A DNA stretch of 64,000 nucleotides from Pseudomonas sp. GM50 (GTDB taxonomy: Bacteria > Pseudomonadota > Gammaproteobacteria > Pseudomonadales > Pseudomonadaceae). The stretch is taken from assembly GCF_000282375.1 (NCBI RefSeq), contig NZ_AKJK01000018.1:1-64000 (forward strand), given 5' to 3'. The notes beneath the pieces were generated by a model. It did not search any database and was not told the origin of the DNA. It saw nothing but the letters and a program-made list of their open reading frames with translations. The translations under genes were made by a program, and so were the position numbers. Position 1 is the first letter of the stretch. Each line of letters begins with the position of its first letter. This document shows positions 1 through 8,172 of this stretch, one piece after another.

Positions 1-721
1 AAAAGCCGTGGCTCGCGGCTTCCAGGCTCATATAGGACCGGTCGAAACTCAAGGCGTAGGGCTTTTCGGGGCGCGCGAGGCCATGCTGGGCGAACCACTC
101 AGGCCATCTGAGCAAGGTTGCTTCGGAAAGGATCAGCTCTTGCGCCAGAAGATCTGCTGCGTTTTTTACCGCGCAGCGCGCGATCAGCTTGGGCGAGGCC
201 AGCACAGCGAAACTTTCGTTACGCACGGTGCGCACTTCATAGCTGGGCCAATTAGGCCGGCCGTGACGAATATCGACATCGATCTTGTCCTGACTGAAGT
301 GCAGCGATTCATAGGAGCAGGACAAATTGATCTGGATGTCCGGATTGCTCAAGCGAAACGACTCCAACCGCGGCATCAGCCAGAGTAAGCCAAAGCTGGG
401 GGAGGAATGCAGCCGCAGGCAATCCATGCTGACGTCACTCGCTGCCCGCTCGGTGGCGACCTCAAGGCTCTGCAACAGACCGGAAATGTCCTTCAAGTAC
501 TGCTCACCCACTGGCGTCAGGGTCACCCCACGCGCTGCCCGCACAAACAACTGTCGACCAATCATCACCTCTAGCTTGGCCAATTGGTGGCTGATCGCTG
601 ACGGCGTGAGGTCGAGCACTTCGGCGGCTCTTGCCAGGTTGCCAAAACGGGCAGTCTGCTCGAAGGCTTGAATGGCTCTCAGCGGTGGCAGATGGGATGA
701 AGGGAGATCGTCCTGGCGCAT
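1..721 (-). CDS. LysR-family transcriptional regulator (3' end cut by window edge)
   Basis: The minus strand reads open from an ATG at 719-721 to the left edge, giving about 240 residues. The N-terminus has a winged HTH of the LysR type (LPPLRAIQAFEQTARFGNLA, then LTPSAISHQLAKLE and RGVTLTPVGE), followed by the effector domain, which matches GcvA-like LysR proteins (LWLMPRLESFRLSNPDIQI; DIRHGRPNWP). The C-terminal part lies outside the window. It diverges from the dehydrogenase-permease-transketolase operon across a 190-bp gap, the usual place for a LysR activator of its neighbour, so it probably controls that operon. Inducer unknown. Confidence 0.88.
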   Translation of the reverse strand, partial: MRQDDLPSSHLPPLRAIQAFEQTARFGNLARAAEVLDLTPSAISHQLAKLEVMIGRQLFVRAARGVTLTPVGEQYLKDISGLLQSLEVATERAASDVSMDCLRLHSSPSFGLLWLMPRLESFRLSNPDIQINLSCSYESLHFSQDKIDVDIRHGRPNWPSYEVRTVRNESFAVLASPKLIARCAVKNAADLLAQELILSEATLLRWPEWFAQHGLARPEKPYALSFDRSYMSLEAASHGF

Positions 722-912
722 CGGTATTCAGCCTATTGTTTTTTTGGTCTCGGGCGGATCGTGTCATTCAAGCATTTACGGTGTGCATTGACGAGTGCTG
801 AATTTTATTCATGTAGCAGTGACGTTTGCGTTATTGCTCAGCCTGCCGACGGGGACCACCCTGAGTCATCGATCGCTGAATCGAACCATAAAAACAATCA
901 GAGGTACCCCTC

Positions 913-1662
913 ATGCTTCTTCAAGGCAAAATCGCGATTATTACTGGCGCTGCATCCGCACGCGGTATCGGCCGCGCAACAGCGCTCACCTTCGCCCAAC
1001 ACGGCGCCCGCGTTGTGATCCTGGATCTCGACGAATCCGCCGCCCGTGACGCCGCGGCCACCCTCGGCGAAGGCCATCTGGGCCTGGCTGCCAACGTCGC
1101 CGATGAGACACAAGTCCAGGCAGCCGTCGCCAAGGTGCTCGAGCACTACGGTCGTATCGACATACTCGTCAACAATGCCGGCATCACCCAGCCAATCAAG
1201 ACCCTGGACATTCGCCCCAGCGATTACGACAAGGTCCTGGATGTGAGCCTGCGCGGCACGCTGTTGATGTCCCAGGCAGTGATTCCGGTGATGCGCGCTC
1301 AGGCTGCGGGCAGCATCGTCTGCATGTCATCCGTATCGGCCCAGCGCGGCGGCGGCATTTTCGGTGGCCCGCACTACAGTGCAGCCAAAGCCGGTGTGCT
1401 TGGACTGGGCAAGGCCATGGCCCGCGAATTTGGCGCGGACAACATTCGCGTCAACTCCATTACCCCAGGCCTGATCCATACCGACATCACCGGTGGCCTG
1501 ATGCAGGATGAGCGCCGCCACGCGATCATCGAAAGCATCCCGCTGGGTCGGCTTGGTGCAGCGCAGGATGTTGCCAATGCGGCACTGTTTCTCGCCAGCG
1601 ACTTGTCCTCTTACCTCACCGGCATCACGCTGGATGTAAACGGCGGCATGTTGATCCACTGA
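913..1662 (+). CDS. SDR-family NAD(P)-dependent oxidoreductase
   Basis: 249 residues, the classical short-chain dehydrogenase length. Seen: a glycine-rich cofactor loop (TGAASARGIG, residues 11-20), acidic residues after beta-2 (LDLDE, 38-41) that favour NAD over NADP, the NNAG motif (87-90), a catalytic serine around 140-142 and YSAAK with Tyr155 and Lys159. The C-terminus LTGITLDVNGGMLIH is typical of sugar or polyol dehydrogenases. Start chosen for GAGGTA seven bases upstream. It is first in a run with an MFS permease and a two-part transketolase, so it probably oxidises the imported polyol or sugar to the ketose the transketolase uses. Substrate not predictable. Confidence 0.92.
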   Translation: MLLQGKIAIITGAASARGIGRATALTFAQHGARVVILDLDESAARDAAATLGEGHLGLAANVADETQVQAAVAKVLEHYGRIDILVNNAGITQPIKTLDIRPSDYDKVLDVSLRGTLLMSQAVIPVMRAQAAGSIVCMSSVSAQRGGGIFGGPHYSAAKAGVLGLGKAMAREFGADNIRVNSITPGLIHTDITGGLMQDERRHAIIESIPLGRLGAAQDVANAALFLASDLSSYLTGITLDVNGGMLIH

Positions 1663-1758
1663 CCACAGGTGTCACCACCCGCTGTCCATTAAGTTCTGGA
1701 TCGAAGATACGTCGGGCTTCAAGCGCGACGTTCTATAAAAACAAGAGATCAGACCCTC

Positions 1759-3060
1759 ATGATGACCACCATGACGCTCGACACTGTGTCCACAGTGCGC
1801 TCAAGCGCGTATCGCAAGACTGCCTGGCGATTGATGCCTTTCCTGATGTTGTGCTACCTGTGCGCCTACCTGGACCGGGTAAACGTCGGGTTTGCAAAGC
1901 TGCAGATGATGAATGACCTGTCCCTGAGCGAAACCGTATACGGGCTCGGCGCGGGCGTGTTCTTTCTTGGCTATTTCCTCTGCGAAGTGCCGAGCAACCT
2001 TATCCTCCACAAGGTCGGTGCCCGTCGCTGGATCGCGCGCATCATGATTTCGTGGGGGATTATCTCCGCCCTCTTCGCCTTCGTAGAAACGGCCTGGCAG
2101 TTCTATACGCTGCGCTTTCTGCTCGGTATCGCCGAAGCCGGTCTCGCACCGGGCCTGCTGCTCTACCTCACCTACTGGTTCCCCTCCTACCGCCGCGCCA
2201 AAATGACCGTGCTGTGGTTCATCGCCATTCCGCTCTCGGGAATGATCGGCGGGCCGCTCTCAGGCTACATCATGACCCAGTTCGCCGGCGTTCATGGCTG
2301 GGCGGGCTGGCAGTGGATGTTCGTGATCGAAGCCATTCCGACCGTCATCGTTGGCCTGATGGTGCTGGCTTACCTCAAGGATGGCGTGCACCAGGCGACT
2401 TGGCTCACCGATGAAGAAAAAGCGCTGGTTAGCAAAGAACTGGCCGAGGACAACAGCCGCAAAGTCACCCATGCATCGGTCGGAGCATTCCTGCGCGACC
2501 GCCGGCTGTGGATCCTCGCCTGCATCTACTTTTGCGTGGTCATGGGCCAATACGCGATCACCTTCTGGCTGCCTACACTTATCCGTAATGCCGGTGTTGC
2601 CGATCCGATGCACATCGGCTTGCTCACCAGCCTCCCCTACCTGTGCGCCATCGTCGCGATGGTGCTGATGGGGCGCAGCGGCGACAAGCACCAGGAGCGC
2701 CGCTGGCATCTGGTGGCGCCGATGATTGCCGGCGCGCTGGGCCTCACGTTGGCGGCGGTGTTCGGCACCAACCTGATGCTGTCGGTGTTGTGCCTGTGTC
2801 TTGCGGCGGCCGGCGTGCTGTCTGCGTCTTCACTGTTCTGGATGCTGCCTACCACCTTGCTCGGTGGCGTATCTGCCGCTGCGGGGATCGCTGGAATCAA
2901 CAGCTTTGCCAATCTGGCGGGTTTCTGCTCGCCCTACCTGATTGGTTGGATCACCACCACGACCGGTTCGAGCGCCATCGGCATGTACCTGATTACCGGT
3001 GTGCTGTGCATCGGTGCCTGTTTGGTGCTGCGTATTCCTGCTGCTTCGGTCAATCGTTGA
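1759..3060 (+). CDS. MFS transporter, anion:cation symporter-type
   Basis: 433 residues with about 12 hydrophobic segments. The first segment ends in LCAYLDRVNVGFAKLQM, the signature of the ACS branch (phthalate, tartrate and sugar-acid permeases). The cytoplasmic loop between TM4 and TM5 has the basic stretch YRRAKMTVLWF. Inner-membrane importer, most likely proton-coupled, for an anionic or polyhydroxylated substrate. It lies 96 bp after the SDR gene and 17 bp before the transketolase N-subunit, so it should be in the same transcript. The family fit is firm; the substrate is not. Confidence 0.9.
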   Translation: MMTTMTLDTVSTVRSSAYRKTAWRLMPFLMLCYLCAYLDRVNVGFAKLQMMNDLSLSETVYGLGAGVFFLGYFLCEVPSNLILHKVGARRWIARIMISWGIISALFAFVETAWQFYTLRFLLGIAEAGLAPGLLLYLTYWFPSYRRAKMTVLWFIAIPLSGMIGGPLSGYIMTQFAGVHGWAGWQWMFVIEAIPTVIVGLMVLAYLKDGVHQATWLTDEEKALVSKELAEDNSRKVTHASVGAFLRDRRLWILACIYFCVVMGQYAITFWLPTLIRNAGVADPMHIGLLTSLPYLCAIVAMVLMGRSGDKHQERRWHLVAPMIAGALGLTLAAVFGTNLMLSVLCLCLAAAGVLSASSLFWMLPTTLLGGVSAAAGIAGINSFANLAGFCSPYLIGWITTTTGSSAIGMYLITGVLCIGACLVLRIPAASVNR

Positions 3061-3077
3061 GTTAACGGAGAATTTCC

Positions 3078-3926
3078 ATGACTGCCACCTTATCTCGCGC
3101 GTCCTCCACCACACTGGTGCAGCGCGCACATAACATTCGCCACCATGCCTTGCGCATGGGCCAAGTCCAGGGTCAGGGCTATGTCGGCCAGGCGCTGGGC
3201 GCGGCAGACTTGCTGGCCGTGTCGTACTTTCATGCCTTGAACTACAAGCCCGAAGACCCCGAGTGGGAACAGCGTGATCGCTTCTACCTCTCCATCGGTC
3301 ACTACGCGATTGCGCTGTATGCCGCGCTGATCGAGGCGCAAATCATTCCACTGGATGAGCTTGAAACCTACGGTTCGGATGACAGCCGCCTGCCCATGTC
3401 CGGCATGGCCGCATACACTCCCGGCATGGAGATCACCGGCGGCTCGCTGGGCCAGGGTCTGGGCATCGCAGTGGGCGCCTGCCTGGGTTTGAAGCGCAAA
3501 CAGTCCAGCTCTTTCGTTTACAACCTGCTATCGGATGGCGAGCTGAATGAGGGCTCTACCTGGGAAGCGGTCATGTCAGCTTCGCACTGGAAACTCGACA
3601 ACCTGATCGCCATCGTCGATATCAACAACCAGCAAGCCGACGGACACTCCAGCGAGGTGCTGGCATTTGAACCCATCGTTGACCGATGGCAAGCCTTTGG
3701 CTGGTTTACCCAGCGGGTAGACGGTAACGACCTGGACGCTTTGGTCAAAGCGTTCGACGCAGCCCGCAGCCATCCCGCCGCACAGCCGCGCGTCATCATC
3801 TGCGATACCAAGATGGGCAAAGGCGTGCCGTTTCTGGAAACCCGCGAAAAGACTCACTTCATCCGCGTAGATGAGCATGAATGGGATGTGGCCCTGAACA
3901 ACCTGGAAGAAGGCAAAACAGTATGA
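3078..3926 (+). CDS. Transketolase, N-terminal (TPP-binding) subunit
   Basis: 282 residues, equal to the N-terminal half of a full-length transketolase. Seen: the substrate-channel histidine region (SIGHYAIALYAAL), GSLGQGLGIAVG, and the thiamine-diphosphate/metal motif SDGELNEG (152-159) followed by IAIVDINNQQADG. The first Gly of the usual GDGE motif is Ser here, as in other split transketolases. AAGGAG-like bases precede the ATG. The stop overlaps the next start (ATGA at 3923-3926), so the two subunits are translationally coupled. Probably transfers a two-carbon ketol unit from a ketose made by the upstream dehydrogenase. Confidence 0.92.
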   Translation: MTATLSRASSTTLVQRAHNIRHHALRMGQVQGQGYVGQALGAADLLAVSYFHALNYKPEDPEWEQRDRFYLSIGHYAIALYAALIEAQIIPLDELETYGSDDSRLPMSGMAAYTPGMEITGGSLGQGLGIAVGACLGLKRKQSSSFVYNLLSDGELNEGSTWEAVMSASHWKLDNLIAIVDINNQQADGHSSEVLAFEPIVDRWQAFGWFTQRVDGNDLDALVKAFDAARSHPAAQPRVIICDTKMGKGVPFLETREKTHFIRVDEHEWDVALNNLEEGKTV

Positions 3927-4945
3927 ACAACGCACACAAGACTAACGTTCAGGTGCCCGCAGCGGCGAAGAAAAAGCTGACGACCTCGGCAATGATTGCT
4001 TCGATTGCCGCTGAAGGCCAGGCCACAAAACCAGCGCCATTCGGCCACGCACTGGCCGCACTCGCGGACCAGCGCCAGGACATCGTGGGTTTATCGGCTG
4101 ACTTGTCCAAATACACTGACCTGCACATTTTTGCGAAGGCGCACCCGGAGCGTTTCTACCAGATGGGCATGGCTGAGCAACTGTTGATGAGCGCGGCAGC
4201 CGGCATGGCTCGGGAGGGGTTTGTGCCCTTCGCCACCACTTACGCAGTGTTTGCTTCGCGCCGGGCCTATGACTTCATCTGCATGGCGATTGCCGAGGAA
4301 AACCTCAACGTTAAAATTGTCTGCGGTCTGCCGGGCCTGACCACCGGGTACGGCCCCAGCCACCAGGCAACGGATGATCTGGCAATCTTCCGCGCCATGC
4401 CGAACCTGATGATCGTTGACCCCTGCGATGCCTTGGAAATCGAACAAGCCGTGCCCGCCATTGCCGCGCACCAAGGGCCAGTCTACATGCGGTTACTGCG
4501 CGGCAACGTACCGCTGGTGCTCGACGAATATGGCTATAAATTCGAGATCGGCAAAGCCAAGACTCTGCGTACGGGCAATGAGGTTTTAATCATTTCCACC
4601 GGTTTGATGACAATGCGCGCCCTGGAAGCAGCCAATGAACTTCAGGCTGACGGTGTGGATGTCGCGGTGCTTCACGTTCCCACCATCAAGCCTTTGGATG
4701 AGCAGACTATTCTGGCTGAGGCCAGAAAGCCGGGACGACTGGTAGTGACTGCCGAAAACCACTCCATCATCGGCGGATTGGGCGAAGCAGTGGCAGCCGT
4801 GCTGTTGCGCAATGGGGTCACGCCGACATTCAGACAAATAGCGCTGCCTGACGCGTTTCTCGATGCTGGCGCACTTCCGACGTTGCACGATCGCTACGGT
4901 ATTTCCACCCAGGCTGTGCGCGCGCAGATCAAGGGTTGGTTATAG
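3923..4945 (+). CDS. Transketolase, C-terminal (pyrimidine-binding) subunit
   Basis: 340 residues from the ATG overlapping the N-subunit stop; an in-frame ATG 42 bp upstream lies inside the previous gene and is unlikely. Residues 1-30 are an extra polar tail (NNAHKTNVQVPAAAKKK). After that come the pyrimidine-binding domain with the cofactor-activating glutamate Glu85 in GMAEQLL, FATTYAVFASRRAYDFI, and the GYGPSHQATDD loop. The C-terminal domain carries ENHSIIGGLGEAVA. With the N-subunit it makes a heterotetrameric transketolase. Two hairpins follow directly and probably end the operon. Confidence 0.92.
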   Translation: MNNAHKTNVQVPAAAKKKLTTSAMIASIAAEGQATKPAPFGHALAALADQRQDIVGLSADLSKYTDLHIFAKAHPERFYQMGMAEQLLMSAAAGMAREGFVPFATTYAVFASRRAYDFICMAIAEENLNVKIVCGLPGLTTGYGPSHQATDDLAIFRAMPNLMIVDPCDALEIEQAVPAIAAHQGPVYMRLLRGNVPLVLDEYGYKFEIGKAKTLRTGNEVLIISTGLMTMRALEAANELQADGVDVAVLHVPTIKPLDEQTILAEARKPGRLVVTAENHSIIGGLGEAVAAVLLRNGVTPTFRQIALPDAFLDAGALPTLHDRYGISTQAVRAQIKGWL

Positions 4946-4957
4946 GGGTTAAAACTG

Positions 4958-5001
4958 CAGGGGGCTGAATCAGCCCCCTGGCAAGGGGGACATCCCCCTT
5001 G
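4958..5001 (+). terminator. Two tandem hairpins after the transketolase operon
   Basis: CAGGGGGCTG-AAT-CAGCCCCCTG (4958-4980) is a perfect 10-bp stem. It is followed at once by CAAGGGGG-ACAT-CCCCCTTG (4982-5001), a perfect 8-bp stem. No strong T-run follows either, so this is a transcript-end or 3'-stabilising structure rather than a textbook intrinsic terminator. Confidence 0.6.
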
Positions 5002-5175
5002 AGCACCGACAGTCTGCTTTGGGGTAAGCGTTATGCCTGAAAAGGCTGCACCGAACAAAAAATTTCCGAGGAGAAACTAGAGGCGAATGGCTCGGATTTG
5101 GGCAACTGATGGAATGACTTGCACGTTGGAACCTCTTGAGCTGCTGGCTGCCATGCATTCTTCCAGAGTCTAAGA

Positions 5176-5436
5176 ATGTCATTTGATCTGCACCACTTAC
5201 TGCTGGTATTCACAGCCTACATTGTGGGAGCTGCCAGCCCTGGCCCCAGCAACATGCGAATCATGGGCGTTGCCATGCACCGTCTTGAGCATCACTATTT
5301 TTTCTGCAGCTATGCGATCGTTTTCTCGACAGCTCCGATGATTCGGGGTTATCGCAGGGCGCGCCGATGGATCGAAGGCACCCTCGCCTTGGTATTTGGA
5401 GCCGCAGGCTTGAAGCTGTTGTTTTCCCGCACATAA
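5176..5436 (+). pseudogene. LysE-family exporter remnant with internal deletion
   Basis: 86 residues that keep both ends of a roughly 205-residue LysE/RhtB amino-acid exporter. The N-terminus matches the family start (FTAYIVGAASPGPSNMRIMG, about residues 11-30) and the C-terminus matches the family end (YAIVFSTAPM, then RRARRWIEGTLALVFGAAGLKLL). The middle, about 120 residues with most transmembrane helices, is missing; the join lies near residues 36-45 and stays in frame. A single stray helix at each end cannot form the carrier, so this is a dead gene. It lies between the transketolase operon and the nitrile locus, which marks a rearranged junction. Confidence 0.72.
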
Positions 5437-5521
5437 TTTAATGCCAGCCAGTCGCTGCACACGCCTCTCGAATGATCACCTTCAATATCTTTCGCTTCAG
5501 AAGCGATAAAGCCCCCCCCTT

Positions 5522-6457
5522 TCACTCTCGTCGCAGGAGAGTATGGGGAGCAACGCCAAAGGCCTTGCGAAAAGCGTGGCTGAAATGAGAGAAGTCGGAG
5601 AAGCCGAAATCCAGCGCCGCCTGAGAAATACTGCGGACTTGACCGCGCTCAATAGCGTCGCGGCTGGCGAGCAATCGCGCCTTCCAGATTTCTGCGACCG
5701 GCGATTTCTGATGACGGGCGAAAGCGCGCGTCACAGTGCGCGTGGAGACATGGTGGGCTTGAGCAATGCGTTCGAGCGACAGGTCCGCCTCGCTCAAATA
5801 CCGGTGGATGTAATTCATGATCCGGCCATGCAGATCCAACTCGTCATGAGTCTGCTTTAAATCCTGGAGTTCCAGGCTGACCACCAGAAGGTCGAGCAAC
5901 GTGCTGGAGTAACGACTGGATACTCCTGTGTTATGGAAGCCTGAAGGCATACTCGCGGCCTGGCGTAACATCTCGCGTAACGGAATCACCCCTGGGCGAC
6001 GATCATCCAGAACCACAGCGGTGCAATCTGCTATGGAGGGCAAGCGCTGACTGAGCAGTTGTCGCGGAATGCGGACAAGGTGGTTATCAGTACCACCGAA
6101 GCTGAATCTGAACGGCTGGGATGCGTCATAAAGAAACAGATCATCCGCGGTGAGCTTCGTCCGTCGGTCAGCCTGCTCCAGTTCGCCGTAACCGCTCCGG
6201 GTAAAGCCCAACCACAAATCGTCATTAGGATCACTGCGCAGGTGCTGGGCGGAACGCTCCCAATAGTGCAAGGGGGCGGACAACGTGCAAATGTCCAATG
6301 CCCCCATGCTATGCACCTCCAGCACCCCGTCGAAATCGCTCTGCGCCAGCAGTTTGCTGTCGGCGTCCAGGCAGTGATGACAGACCACATCTTTCCAGTA
6401 ATCAAACCGGAGTGGTGCCGTTACGGCAAGGGTCGAATAGTGACATGTCTGGCTCAT
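5522..6457 (-). CDS. AraC-family transcriptional regulator of the aldoxime/nitrile locus
   Basis: 311 residues from ATG 6457, which has AGGTG about eight bases upstream; a GTG nine bases earlier is the alternative. The N-terminal 200 residues match the AraC-binding-like sensor domain found in NitR-type regulators of nitrile genes. The C-terminal 100 residues hold the two HTH units (LSLERIAQAHHVSTRTVTRAF and ALDFGFSDFSHFSHAFRKAFG). It diverges from aldoxime dehydratase. AraC activators are known next to Pseudomonas and Rhodococcus aldoxime/nitrile clusters, so it probably activates the downstream run in response to a nitrile, aldoxime or amide; that assignment is inference. Confidence 0.9.
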   Translation of the reverse strand: MSQTCHYSTLAVTAPLRFDYWKDVVCHHCLDADSKLLAQSDFDGVLEVHSMGALDICTLSAPLHYWERSAQHLRSDPNDDLWLGFTRSGYGELEQADRRTKLTADDLFLYDASQPFRFSFGGTDNHLVRIPRQLLSQRLPSIADCTAVVLDDRRPGVIPLREMLRQAASMPSGFHNTGVSSRYSSTLLDLLVVSLELQDLKQTHDELDLHGRIMNYIHRYLSEADLSLERIAQAHHVSTRTVTRAFARHQKSPVAEIWKARLLASRDAIERGQVRSISQAALDFGFSDFSHFSHAFRKAFGVAPHTLLRRE

Positions 6458-7029
6458 TGCATTCACCTATCGGCAGCGATTCAACAAAAAAGCGGGGTAA
6501 CGTTTTTGCGAGCCAAGCAATTAGCAGGCCACCCTCATGGCCTCATTCCAGCTGCCAGACGCACTACAAGATGGCCACCGAAATACTTGGCTGGCGTGTA
6601 AGTGGGTAGATCTTCCTAAACAGTCCCCATGCAACTTCCCGGGGCGAATCGCACCTTTTTTCACAAGCTCCGCACCATTGCTGCGCATAGATATGCCGGC
6701 CATTTACACCTGTCCTTTTTAACCAAACGGTTGTCCATTCGAGCCAAGCGCATTCCATCCCCCCTCGATAATTTTCACTCCATGCCGTGTCCCTACAAAC
6801 ACGAATGACGAGGTGGCTCATGCAACTACGAGAACAGCAGCGACTGTCCGATTCGTCCTGGTTTTTACAGCGATGGGACATGGCACCCGAAGAGTTTGCC
6901 ACTTACCTACTGCAACTCGGGACCCTCGCGCTGCAACGCCGATGGAGTGGTCCCACTCGCAAAACAACCACATCCACTGGGATGTAGAACAGCGAACCGT
7001 CCGTTTGAGACGGAAATAAAGGAGCCCCC
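6458..7029. other. Intergenic region between AraC regulator and aldoxime dehydratase
   Basis: About 570 bp upstream of both divergent genes, so it should hold the AraC binding sites and the main promoter of the nitrile locus. It is locally less GC-rich than the genes. No unambiguous palindrome or -35/-10 pair could be singled out by eye. A possible 55-codon reading frame lies at 6820-6987 and is listed separately. Confidence 0.5.
6820..6987 (+). CDS. Possible 55-residue leader ORF before aldoxime dehydratase
   Basis: An ATG at 6820 has a good ribosome site (GAGGTGG, five bases away) and opens a 55-residue frame: MQLREQQRLSDSSWFLQRWD, then MAPEEFATYLLQLGTLALQR and a Ser/Thr-rich tail, stopping 42 bp before oxd. 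The first 40 residues look amphipathic and protein-like. The last 15 do not, and no family is recognised. It could be a small protein of the locus, a translated leader, or chance. Confidence 0.3.
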   Translation: MQLREQQRLSDSSWFLQRWDMAPEEFATYLLQLGTLALQRRWSGPTRKTTTSTGM

Positions 7030-8085
7030 ATGGAATCTGCAATCGATAAACATCTTAAATGTCCCCGGACTTTGTCCCGTCGTGTTCACGACGATTACAA
7101 GCCACCCTTCCCGATGTTTGTGGGGCGAGCTGATGAAAACGTGAAGCAAGTTGTGATGGCTTACCTCGGGGTGCAATTTCGTGACGAGCAACGCGCCGCC
7201 GCCCTGCAAGCCATGCGCTACATTGATGCAAGCTTTGCCCTCGCCGATGGCCCAGGGAATCACGACCTGACCTACCACCTCGACAATCAGGGTTATGGAA
7301 ACTTCATCGCCGTGGGCTACTGGCGTGATCCCGCCGCCTATCACCGCTGGCTACTTTCAGCGCCTGTGGCCGATTGGTGGGGCGACGATGCGCGCCTGAA
7401 CGAGGGGTTGGGGTATTTCCGCGAAGTCATCGCACCACGTGCCGAGCAGTTCGAGACGCTGTATGCATTCAAGGACGATTTGCCAGGTGTCGGTGCGGTC
7501 ATGGACGGCATCAGCGGCGAGATTGAGGAGCACGGCTACTGGGGCTCGGCGCGCGACCGCTTTGCTATCTCACAGACCGACTGGATGCAGCCGACCAGCG
7601 AACTACAAGTCATTTCAGGCGATCCCGCCAAGGGAGGCAGGGTCGTGGTACGTGGCCACGACAACCTGACGCTGATCCGTTCCGGACAAGACTGGGTCGA
7701 AGCCGGCGAGGAAGAGCGCGCGCTCTATTTCAACGAGATGCTGCCGCCACTGCAAGACGGCATGAACTTCCTGCGTGACGAGGGGCAGGCGCTGGGCTGC
7801 TATAGCAACCGCTTCGTACGCAATGTCGACCTTGACGGCAATCTCCTCGACATCGCCTATGACATCGGTCACTGGCGATCGCTCGACAAACTGGAGCGCT
7901 GGGCGGAATCCCATCCCACTCACCTACGCATTTTCACCACCTTCTTCCGCGTGATCGGAGGCCTTTCGAAGCTGCGGCTGTATCACGAGGTCTCGGTAGC
8001 GGACGGTAGCCAGCAACTGTTCGAGTACATCAACTGCCACCCACAGACCGGGATGATGCGCGACGCGCAAGTGTCGCCCACCTGA
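7030..8085 (+). CDS. oxd: Phenylacetaldoxime/alkylaldoxime dehydratase (haem enzyme)
   Basis: 351 residues, one shorter than OxdA of Pseudomonas chlororaphis, and very similar from the N-terminus on (MESAIDKHLKCPRTLSRRV). Oxd enzymes use ferrous haem b to dehydrate aldoximes to nitriles. The known key residues are all present, one position lower: proximal haem ligand His298 (THLRIF), catalytic His319 (LRLYHEVSV), Arg177 (ARDRF) and Ser218 (IRSGQ). AAAGGAG lies five bases before the ATG. It is the first catalytic gene of the run, followed by an outer-membrane protein, a globin, amidase and nitrile hydratase, which gives aldoxime to nitrile to amide to acid. Confidence 0.97.
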   Translation: MESAIDKHLKCPRTLSRRVHDDYKPPFPMFVGRADENVKQVVMAYLGVQFRDEQRAAALQAMRYIDASFALADGPGNHDLTYHLDNQGYGNFIAVGYWRDPAAYHRWLLSAPVADWWGDDARLNEGLGYFREVIAPRAEQFETLYAFKDDLPGVGAVMDGISGEIEEHGYWGSARDRFAISQTDWMQPTSELQVISGDPAKGGRVVVRGHDNLTLIRSGQDWVEAGEEERALYFNEMLPPLQDGMNFLRDEGQALGCYSNRFVRNVDLDGNLLDIAYDIGHWRSLDKLERWAESHPTHLRIFTTFFRVIGGLSKLRLYHEVSVADGSQQLFEYINCHPQTGMMRDAQVSPT

Positions 8086-8172
8086 CTCCATCGCTGACTC
8101 CACTTTTAGCCCTGCGCGTTGCCTGACTGGCGATAGCGGGGCTCTTTTTGCCCGAAAAAAGGATCTTCGATC

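Noticed and set aside
3078..4945. Split transketolase as the SqwGH pair of sulfosugar catabolism or AptAB of apiose catabolism
   Set aside because: No sulfosugar isomerase, sulfonate dehydrogenase or apiose/apulose kinase and lyase lies alongside. Family only is claimed.
6881..6900. TGGCAC...TTGCC before oxd as a sigma-54 promoter
   Set aside because: Spacing between the two parts is nine bases, not the five or so required, and AraC control does not need sigma-54.
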